Shown here piece after piece: positions 1-4,111 of a stretch of 9,616 nt of DNA. A program made the translations under genes and the position numbers. A model generated the notes under the pieces. The model was given only the letters and a program-made list of their open reading frames with translations. It ran no database searches and was not told where the DNA came from. The first letter of the stretch is position 1. Each line of letters starts with the position of its first letter. This DNA comes from Candidatus Hydrogenedentota bacterium (GTDB taxonomy: Bacteria > Hydrogenedentota > Hydrogenedentia > Hydrogenedentales > SLHB01), in NCBI GenBank assembly GCA_035416745.1, contig DAOLNV010000136.1, positions 1 through 9,616 of the forward strand, in the 5' to 3' direction.

Positions 1-129
1 GACGATGGCGAACTGTTCGAAGACAAAATGCAGCGCCTCACCGAAACCCTGGGCCAACAATTCATTGAAGCCGAGAAACTTGACGAGGCCATCCGAGGGA
101 ACCTGCGGAGACTTGGCTATGAGCTATGA
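1..129 (+). CDS. hsdM: HsdM, type I restriction-modification methyltransferase subunit (C-terminal end only)
   Basis: Frame 1 is open from the window edge to a TGA at 127-129 and encodes 42 residues ending in GNLRRLGYEL. The leucine- and glutamate-rich helix (QRLTETLGQQFIEAEKL) followed by an 'I..NL..LGYEL' ending is how many HsdM proteins finish; this C-terminal helix region contacts HsdS. The identification rests on that ending and on the hsdS and hsdR genes downstream. The catalytic methyltransferase domain with its NPPF/Y motif lies outside the window, so activity cannot be judged. The next gene (Fic) starts inside this one, with an 11-base overlap, which suggests translational coupling in one operon. 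Confidence 0.82.
   Translation, partial: DDGELFEDKMQRLTETLGQQFIEAEKLDEAIRGNLRRLGYEL
107..110 (+). promoter_or_regulatory. Ribosome binding site deciding the Fic start
   Basis: GGAG lies 8 bases before the ATG at 119 and inside the end of hsdM. It supports the short (361-residue) Fic protein over longer versions of the same frame and implies translation coupled to hsdM. Confidence 0.6.
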
Positions 130-1204
130 TCCTTCAGTGCCGTTCGATGAATTACCCCCGCTGCTGCCGACGACCGAGGTGGAGTCAAAAGCGGTTCTCA
201 AGCAGTGTCTCACCGCTACCCGCGCGCTCGCTGAGCTAAAAGGGGCAGGTGGACTGATTCCAGACCAATCTATTCTCATTAATGCCATCCCTTTACAGGA
301 AGCGATGATGAGTTCTGAGATCGAAAATATCGTCACAACGCAGGACGAGCTTTTCAAGGCCGCAATTGACGAATCCTCAGTTGCCGATCCACAGACGAAG
401 GAAGTTCTTCGCTATCGCACCGCACTGAGACACGGCTACGAAGCACTGCACGACAAGCCACTGTCGCTCGACTTGATTCTGAGTGTGTGCCGCGTGTTAC
501 GCGATCAACCATCCCTCGAATTTCGCTCCGAAACCGAGCGTGTCGTCATTGCCAATCCTCAAACTCACGACATCATCTATACTCCACCCCCTGGCGGCCC
601 TGGCCTGGTTGATAAGCTTCGCAACCTTGAGGCCTACCTTCTAGCACGGGAAGGTCCCGATCCGTTGATTCGAATGGCCGTCGGGCACTACCAGTTTGAG
701 GCCATTCATCCGTTCACGGACGGCAACGGACGCACCGGCCGCATTCTAAACATCCTTTATCTCCTCCACGCGCGGCTGCTCGACATCCCGGTGCTCTATC
801 TCAGCCGCTTCATCATTCAGAACAAGGCCGAATACTACCGGCTGTTGCGGGGCGTCACCGAGGGCGGTGACTGGGATACATGGCTTATCTACATGCTCCG
901 GGGCATCGAGGAAACCGCCTATTGGACTTGCGGCAGAATCCGCGCAATCCGCCAGCTTCTGGACCACACAGCCGAGCGTTGTCGGAAGGAATTGCCAAGG
1001 GTGTACTCCAGGGAACTGGTCGACCTCATTTTTCGCCAGCCCTACTGCAAGATTGGCTTTCTCGTGGAAGAGGGGCTCGCCGAGCGGAAAACCGCCTCTA
1101 AGTACCTCCGCGAATTGGAGCAAATTGGCATTCTAGCCGGAGAGAGAATAGGGCGCGAGGTCGTTTTCAAGCATCCCGCGCTTCTGAAGGTGCTCGCGGC
1201 ATGA
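119..1204 (+). CDS. Fic family protein AMP-transferase (class II, N-terminal inhibitory helix, C-terminal winged helix)
   Basis: Encodes 361 residues from the ATG at 119, chosen because GGAG (107-110) lies 8 bases upstream and the protein then begins MSYDPSVPFDELPPLLP, the usual Fic_N-type start; a longer reading frame to base 5 would overlap nearly all of the visible hsdM. The Fic core carries a complete active-site motif HPFTDGNGRTGR at residues 197-208 (catalytic His197; Asp/Gly/Asn/Arg anion-binding residues present), so AMP transfer from ATP to a hydroxyl side chain of a target protein is expected. An inhibitory-helix motif (S/T)xxxE(G/N) is visible as SSEIEN at residues 65-70, with Glu69 as the probable self-inhibitory glutamate; its position before the Fic core makes this class II, like Shewanella SoFic. 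Residues from about 295 to the end look like a winged-helix domain (RVYSRELVDLIF...KTASKYLRELEQIGIL). The target is unknown. It lies between hsdM and hsdS in one orientation; Fic genes inside hsd operons are a known accessory arrangement. Confidence 0.93.
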   Translation: MSYDPSVPFDELPPLLPTTEVESKAVLKQCLTATRALAELKGAGGLIPDQSILINAIPLQEAMMSSEIENIVTTQDELFKAAIDESSVADPQTKEVLRYRTALRHGYEALHDKPLSLDLILSVCRVLRDQPSLEFRSETERVVIANPQTHDIIYTPPPGGPGLVDKLRNLEAYLLAREGPDPLIRMAVGHYQFEAIHPFTDGNGRTGRILNILYLLHARLLDIPVLYLSRFIIQNKAEYYRLLRGVTEGGDWDTWLIYMLRGIEETAYWTCGRIRAIRQLLDHTAERCRKELPRVYSRELVDLIFRQPYCKIGFLVEEGLAERKTASKYLRELEQIGILAGERIGREVVFKHPALLKVLAA

Positions 1205-1468
1205 GGACTCAACAACTAACGTGTCCCTGCGGTGTACATTTGGCCAGAACATGTCCAATTTCTCGCTCATATTGGACACGTCGACGAAACATGTCCACGG
1301 CATGGACATGTCCCTCGGGATATGTCCATTTTGCCGCCAGACATGGACACAATAGCTGCTGGGCCGCGACCGCTGAGAAAGAGGGCTTGGTCCAGACTAC
1401 AGCCAAGCCGTCTTTCCACACTCGAAAGACAGGTTGTACCAGCAACAAGGATTTGCAGGGATTCGCTT
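1205..1468. other. Gap between fic and hsdS
   Basis: This 264-base gap breaks an otherwise tightly packed operon. The reading frames across it give cysteine- and tryptophan-rich translations with no recognisable family, so I call no gene. Bases 1222-1349 hold the TGTCC/GGACA half-site array described separately. Bases 1350-1468 hold no clear hairpin or promoter; only GCAGGG (1455-1460), the likely ribosome binding site of hsdS, stands out. Confidence 0.6.
1222..1349. repeat. Array of eight TGTCC/GGACA half-sites forming three inverted repeats
   Basis: TGTCC occurs at 1222, 1252, 1292, 1309 and 1323, and its reverse complement GGACA at 1274, 1304 and 1345. They pair as TGTCCAAT (1252-1259) with ATTGGACA (1271-1278), ACATGTCCA (1290-1298) with TGGACATGT (1303-1311), and TGTCCA (1323-1328) with TGGACA (1344-1349). 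The outer pairs each span exactly 27 bases, and the centres of the three pairs lie at about 1265, 1300 and 1336, so spacing is close to 35-36 bases. Such regular symmetric half-sites suggest a DNA-binding array for a dimeric regulator, or a set of RNA hairpins in the hsdS leader. No known operator is recognised. Confidence 0.7.
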
Positions 1469-2833
1469 ATGGAAACTGAGTGGACTTCTGTAAAAATTAG
1501 CGATTTGAGCGATCCCTGCTATGGCAGAATCATTCGCAAGAAGGATATGCTCCCCTCTGGCTACCCGATATGGAATGGCTACAGCATTTCGGGGTATCAC
1601 AGCGATTTCATGTATGAGGAGCCGCAGGTTACCATTACCTGTCGAGGCGTTGGCGGGACTGGAAATATTCATATGACGCCTCCCAAGTGCTGGGTAACGA
1701 ACCTTGCGATTGTCATGAGGATCCGCGACGAGAACGTCTTACATAAGCCATTCTTCTATTGGGCAATGACCGCTTCTGACAGGTCGCAGCTCATAACAGG
1801 GTCCGCACAGTCTCAGATAACGATTAATCATCTCGCCCAACACAAACTCATGCTCCCTCCCCTCGCCGAGCAGAAGGCGATTGCGCACATCCTGGGGACG
1901 CTGGACGACAAGATCGAGTTGAACCGGCGGATGAACGAGACGTTGGAGGGGATGGCGCGGGCGCTGTTCAAGTCGTGGTTCGTGGATTTCGACCCGGTCA
2001 TTGACAACGCCCAGGCCGCGGGCAACCCCATCCCCGAAGAATTCCGCGACCGCGCCGCCCAACGCGCCGAAGCCGCCCAATCCGCCGCATCCCAGGGCCG
2101 CCCCTTCGGCCTCCCCAAACCCCTCGCCGCCCAATTCCCCAACGCCTTCCACGACTCCGACCTCGGACCCATCCCAAGAGGGTGGAGAGACGGCGTTGTA
2201 GGTGACATTGCTAAACAGGCCATCGGGGGACAATGGGGAAAAGACAAGCCATCTGACGAACTGGTACCTGCAATCTGCTTGCGAGGGTGTGACATGGAGG
2301 CTCTTCGCAATATCGGCTTCGCGCCAGCCGCGCCGACCAGATTCGTTAAGCCGAAGGCCGTTGAGACCCGGTTGCCCACAGAAAAGGACGTTCTAATTGC
2401 TGCTTCTGGGGCTGGTCCCTGCGGCCGTCCGCTATGGTGTTCTTCTTTGCTAGCAAGTCTCTACGAATTGCCGGTAATCTATTCAAACTTTGTTAAACGG
2501 CTCACCACTTTTAGTACTGCGCATGCCGTCTATTTGGATCGTGTGCTAATTGGCAAGTTTGAAAACCGTACAATCCATGATTTCATAAATGGCACGTCTG
2601 TGCCCAATCTAGATGCCGAGGGGCTTTTAACAGGATGCACGGTCTTGGTCCCGTCCGATGATGCTCTGAATGCTTTCCTGCATCTGTGCCGACCTACCTT
2701 CGCCAGCCTCTACTCAAAGGGAAACGTTACCCTGTCCGCCCTCCGCGACACACTGCTGCCGAAGCTGTTGTCGGGCGAACTGCGGGTGAACGACGCGGAG
2801 AAGTTCACGGAGGCCGCGTTTGATGGAATATGA
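1469..2833 (+). CDS. hsdS: HsdS, type I restriction-modification specificity subunit
   Basis: Encodes 454 residues, a normal length for HsdS, from the ATG at 1469 (METEWTSVKISDL), preceded by GCAGGG at 1455-1460. Longer versions of this frame start at a GTG inside the half-site array and read through non-conserved sequence. HsdS picks the DNA target of the HsdM/HsdR complex. Domains: first target-recognition domain (about residues 1-128), then the conserved framework LPPLAEQKAIAHILGTLDDK (from residue 129) and the helix ending FKSWFVDFDPV (167-177), a low-complexity Ala/Pro-rich linker (about 180-230), the second TRD from GW at 238-239, and the closing framework LSALRDTLLPKLLSGELRV (422-440). 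Both TRDs look less GC-rich than the framework segments, which suggests TRD exchange. The recognition sequence cannot be read from the protein. The RAYT gene starts inside its last codons. Confidence 0.96.
   Translation: METEWTSVKISDLSDPCYGRIIRKKDMLPSGYPIWNGYSISGYHSDFMYEEPQVTITCRGVGGTGNIHMTPPKCWVTNLAIVMRIRDENVLHKPFFYWAMTASDRSQLITGSAQSQITINHLAQHKLMLPPLAEQKAIAHILGTLDDKIELNRRMNETLEGMARALFKSWFVDFDPVIDNAQAAGNPIPEEFRDRAAQRAEAAQSAASQGRPFGLPKPLAAQFPNAFHDSDLGPIPRGWRDGVVGDIAKQAIGGQWGKDKPSDELVPAICLRGCDMEALRNIGFAPAAPTRFVKPKAVETRLPTEKDVLIAASGAGPCGRPLWCSSLLASLYELPVIYSNFVKRLTTFSTAHAVYLDRVLIGKFENRTIHDFINGTSVPNLDAEGLLTGCTVLVPSDDALNAFLHLCRPTFASLYSKGNVTLSALRDTLLPKLLSGELRVNDAEKFTEAAFDGI
2809..2813 (+). promoter_or_regulatory. 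Ribosome binding site for the RAYT gene, inside hsdS
   Basis: GGAGG lies 9 bases before the ATG at 2823 and inside the hsdS coding region. It decides the transposase start and shows that this transposase is translated directly behind, and probably coupled to, hsdS. Confidence 0.65.
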
Positions 2834-3626
2834 CCCGGTGATACACCATCGGCGTTCCATCCGTCTGGAAGGGTACGACTACACGGAGACGGGCGCGTAT
2901 TTCGTAACCATGTGCGCCCAAAACGGCGCGTGTCTGTTCGGGGAGGTGGTTGACGGGGAAATGCGGCTGAATGATGCGGGGCGTATGGTCCAAGCGATAT
3001 GGGATGAATTGCCCGTTCATTACCCCGGCCTCGATACACATACATTTGTAGTCATGCCAAACCACGTACACGGGATTATCCTCGTAGGGGCGGCCCCCCG
3101 TGGCCGCCCGGATGCAGGCCAGGGACGGGGGCATGGGCAGGCACAGGGGCCAGGGCAGGCACAGGGGCCTGCCCCTACAGGGGCTGCCGATGATCTGGCG
3201 GGTTCGGGGCAGGCACAGGGGCCTGCCCCTACGGGGGCTGGTGATGATCTGGCGGGTTCAGGGCAGGCACAGGGGCATGGGCAGGCACAGGGGCCTGCCC
3301 CTACGGGGGCTGCCGATGATCTGGCGGGTTCAGGGCAGGCACGGGGGCCTGCCCCTACGTTGGGTCTGGCGGATGCCGTTCACCGGTTCAAGACTTTGAC
3401 GACGCGTGAATATGTCCGCGGGGTCAACCAACACGGTTGGCCAGCGTTTGACCGGCGGCTATGGCAACGCAATTATTACGAACACATCATTCGCAACGAC
3501 GACTCTCTTAATCGAATTGTGAGCTACATCGCGGACAATCCCGTGCAATGGGCTGTTGATCGGCAGAACCCTGCGGTGGCGTGCTGCAGCACGCCCCGCC
3601 CAATCGACCGCCCATGGCATGTTTGA
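2823..3626 (+). CDS. REP-associated Y1 (HUH) transposase, RAYT type, with REP-like insert in frame
   Basis: Encodes 267 residues from the ATG at 2823 (MEYDPVIHHRRSIRLEGYDYTETGAYFVTMC), with GGAGG 9 bases upstream. RAYTs are single-strand DNA nucleases related to IS200/IS605 transposases that recognise REP hairpins with a GTAG-like foot. The HUH metal motif is clear: MPNHVHG at residues 78-84 (His81, His83). The nucleophile is probably one of the tyrosines in RNYYEHIIRN (Tyr218 or Tyr219); the family ending YIADNPVQW follows at 235-243. Between the HUH strand and the APTLGLADAVHRFKTLTTREYVRG helix lies about 91 residues of Gly/Ala/Gln/Pro repeat (residues 88-178), encoded by REP-like DNA. Without it the core would be about 176 residues, close to the usual RAYT size. 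Both catalytic ends are intact, so activity is possible. The last residues after DRQNP are non-conserved and may be read-through into flanking DNA. It overlaps hsdS by 11 bases. Confidence 0.9.
   Translation: MEYDPVIHHRRSIRLEGYDYTETGAYFVTMCAQNGACLFGEVVDGEMRLNDAGRMVQAIWDELPVHYPGLDTHTFVVMPNHVHGIILVGAAPRGRPDAGQGRGHGQAQGPGQAQGPAPTGAADDLAGSGQAQGPAPTGAGDDLAGSGQAQGHGQAQGPAPTGAADDLAGSGQARGPAPTLGLADAVHRFKTLTTREYVRGVNQHGWPAFDRRLWQRNYYEHIIRNDDSLNRIVSYIADNPVQWAVDRQNPAVACCSTPRPIDRPWHV
3084..3109 (+). repeat. REP-like hairpin, forward orientation
   Basis: GTAG (3084-3087) is followed by the perfect 8-base stem GGGCGGCC (3088-3095) and GGCCGCCC (3102-3109) around the loop CCCCGT. It encodes VGAAPRGRP in the transposase. 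It is the only unit in this orientation and the left end of the composite insert. Confidence 0.75.
3153..3178 (-). repeat. REP-like hairpin, reverse orientation, copy 1
   Basis: The stem GGGCAGGC (3153-3160) and GCCTGCCC (3167-3174) encloses ACAGGG, followed by CTAC (3175-3178), which is the GTAG foot read on the minus strand. Confidence 0.75.
3207..3232 (-). repeat. REP-like hairpin, reverse orientation, copy 2
   Basis: The stem GGGCAGGC (3207-3214) and GCCTGCCC (3221-3228) encloses ACAGGG, with the CTAC foot at 3229-3232. One further G:C pair (3206 with 3229) extends the stem into the foot. Confidence 0.75.
3279..3304 (-). repeat. REP-like hairpin, reverse orientation, copy 3
   Basis: The stem GGGCAGGC (3279-3286) and GCCTGCCC (3293-3300) encloses ACAGGG, with the CTAC foot at 3301-3304. 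A second, unpaired left arm lies just upstream at 3261-3268, which makes this repeat unit 18 bases longer than its neighbours. Confidence 0.75.
3333..3358 (-). repeat. REP-like hairpin, reverse orientation, copy 4 (right end)
   Basis: The stem GGGCAGGC (3333-3340) and GCCTGCCC (3347-3354) encloses ACGGGG, one base different from the other loops, with the CTAC foot at 3355-3358. It forms the right boundary of the composite insert. Confidence 0.75.
3578..3595. repeat. Perfect 18-base palindrome at the 3' end of the RAYT gene
   Basis: GGCGTGCTGCAGCACGCC is identical to its own reverse complement. It lies just after the conserved RAYT ending (DRQNP), in the part of the gene whose protein sequence no longer looks conserved. 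It could be an end of the mobile unit, a folded target site or a regulatory hairpin. The sequence alone does not say which. Confidence 0.6.
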
Positions 3627-3670
3627 CCGAATCCAATGTCGAGCAGGCCGCGCTGGCCTCGATGAAGTGA
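3623..3670 (+). pseudogene. Relic of an HsdR N-terminus (15 codons, TTG start)
   Basis: A TTG at 3623, four bases before the end of the RAYT gene, opens a frame reading LTESNVEQAALASMK before a TGA at 3668. 'TESxVEQAALxWL' is a typical first line of type I restriction subunits, and the intact HsdR downstream starts comparably (VTESILEEAVLEWL). The relic lacks the expected W-L-x-x-L-G-Y continuation and has no room for function. It is best read as the surviving 5' tip of an older hsdR, cut off when the region 3' of it was replaced. The match is short, so chance similarity is possible. Confidence 0.45.
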
Positions 3671-3735
3671 TGAAGAATCTGGCGGGGAAGAGAGAAGGCC
3701 GGTATAAGTGGAAGCTTTTCGTAATAGTAGTTGGA

Positions 3736-3752
3736 TTAACCCCAAAGGTTAA
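3736..3752. promoter_or_regulatory. Probable HigA operator (palindrome) in the toxin-antitoxin promoter
   Basis: TTAACC (3736-3741) and GGTTAA (3747-3752) form a perfect 6-base inverted repeat around CCAAA. It sits 27 bases before the toxin ATG and just upstream of the -10-like CATAAT at 3762-3767. Antitoxins with XRE-type DNA-binding domains commonly repress their own operon by binding such palindromes, so this is the natural candidate operator. Binding is inferred. Confidence 0.55.
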
Positions 3753-3761
3753 AACTTTTTG

Positions 3762-3767
3762 CATAAT
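3762..3767 (+). promoter_or_regulatory. Putative -10 element of the toxin-antitoxin promoter
   Basis: CATAAT differs from the TATAAT consensus by one base. Transcription would start around 3774, only a few bases before the toxin ATG at 3779, and no Shine-Dalgarno sequence is seen, so the toxin message may be nearly leaderless. A matching -35 hexamer is not evident. Confidence 0.35.
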
Positions 3768-3778
3768 CTGTCATTATC

Positions 3779-4111
3779 ATGTATATTGAGTTCAAGACGA
3801 GGAAACTGAGGAAGCAATGCGAGAGCTTCGCGGCGTTGCGCAACGCCTACGGCGAGGTGATTGCACGACAGGTCGTGAAACGGCTCAACGCACTGAAGGC
3901 GGCGGATTGCATCGAAGACCTGGACCCGCTTCCGCCGGTTCGTTGCCATGCCCTGAAAGGGAACCGTCAGGGGCAGTACGCGATGAACGTAGGCCAGCCG
4001 TTCCGCCTGATTTTCGAGCCGCTGGATGAAACGCGCACTACGCGCGAGGAAAGAGGAGCAAGGCCGGAGTGTGGAGTCCGCATTCTGGGTATCGAGGATT
4101 ACCATGGCTGA
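3779..4111 (+). CDS. RelE/ParE-superfamily toxin, HigB-like
   Basis: Encodes 110 residues (MYIEFKTRKLRKQCESFAAL...). Toxins of this group are ribosome-dependent mRNA endonucleases neutralised by a partner antitoxin. The family pattern is visible: an N-terminal helical half, then LPPVRCHALKGNRQGQYAMNVGQPFRLIF (residues 51-79), matching the 'HxLKGxRxGxxSxxVxxxxRLIF' core of HigB-like killer proteins, and the ending VRILGIEDYHG. Basic residues in the core (Arg55, His57, Lys60, Arg63, Arg76) are candidate RNA-contacting or catalytic positions. It is longer than the approximately 92 residues typical of HigB because of an extra charged loop (DETRTTREERGARPE) before the last strand. The toxin lies first and the antitoxin second, as in higBA, with an 8-base overlap. 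A probable operator lies upstream. Confidence 0.88.
   Translation: MYIEFKTRKLRKQCESFAALRNAYGEVIARQVVKRLNALKAADCIEDLDPLPPVRCHALKGNRQGQYAMNVGQPFRLIFEPLDETRTTREERGARPECGVRILGIEDYHG

Larger units (their letters stand above)
3177..3356 (+). repeat. Three tandem in-frame coding repeats of 18, 24 and 18 codons
   Basis: Units at 3177-3230, 3231-3302 and 3303-3356 each begin TGA(A/G)DDLAGSGQA and end GPAP. The first and third are 54 bases long; the middle is 72 bases through an extra 18-base GHGQAQ segment. All lengths are multiples of three, so expansion or contraction by whole units leaves the transposase frame open. The near identity of the copies points to recent tandem duplication. Confidence 0.85.
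3083..3359. repeat. Composite REP/BIME-like insert inside the RAYT gene
   Basis: The segment begins CGTAGGGGC (3083-3091) and ends with its exact inverse GCCCCTACG (3351-3359). Inside are one forward and four reversed hairpins, each with a GTAG foot, which is the known layout of REP sequences and of paired REPs (BIMEs). It replaces what is normally a short loop in RAYT proteins and stays in frame throughout. Two truncated arms, GGGCAGGCACAGGGGC at 3135-3150 and 3261-3276, look like decayed or partly duplicated copies. Confidence 0.8.
3627..3778. other. AT-rich spacer before the toxin-antitoxin genes
   Basis: After the HsdR-like relic, base composition shifts to clearly AT-rich from about 3705 to 3785, unlike the coding DNA around it. 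This is where the toxin-antitoxin promoter should lie: a palindrome at 3736-3752 and a CATAAT hexamer at 3762-3767 are visible. No good -35 hexamer stands at the usual 16-18 base distance. The open frame that crosses here (MFDRIQCRAG...) has no family resemblance. Confidence 0.55.

Noticed and set aside
5..118. Upstream extension of the Fic reading frame
   Set aside because: It would overlap nearly all of the visible hsdM in another frame, has no family resemblance, and the ATG at 119 has a proper ribosome binding site and a typical Fic start.
1232..1468. Longer HsdS starting at a GTG
   Set aside because: The extra 79 residues run through the TGTCC/GGACA array, are not HsdS-like and have no ribosome binding site; METEWTSV at 1469 fits the normal HsdS beginning.
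3135..3358. CRISPR-like spaced repeats
   Set aside because: Repeats are in frame within a protein-coding gene, the intervening sequences are themselves near-identical rather than unique spacers, and no cas gene is nearby.
3100..3399. Second open frame across the RAYT repeat (Gly/Arg-rich, RGLPLRGLPM repeats)
   Set aside because: It is a by-product of the repeat unit being a multiple of three, which keeps more than one frame open; it has no family, no start signal, and ends where the repeat ends.
3556..3789. Small ORF across the spacer before the toxin
   Set aside because: No family resemblance, no ribosome binding site, overlap with both the RAYT gene and the start of the toxin, and a composition change in its middle.
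4026..4103. Longer antitoxin start
   Set aside because: It would overlap the toxin by 86 bases with an Arg-rich non-conserved leader; the ATG at 4104 has GAGG at good spacing and gives a normal HigA start.
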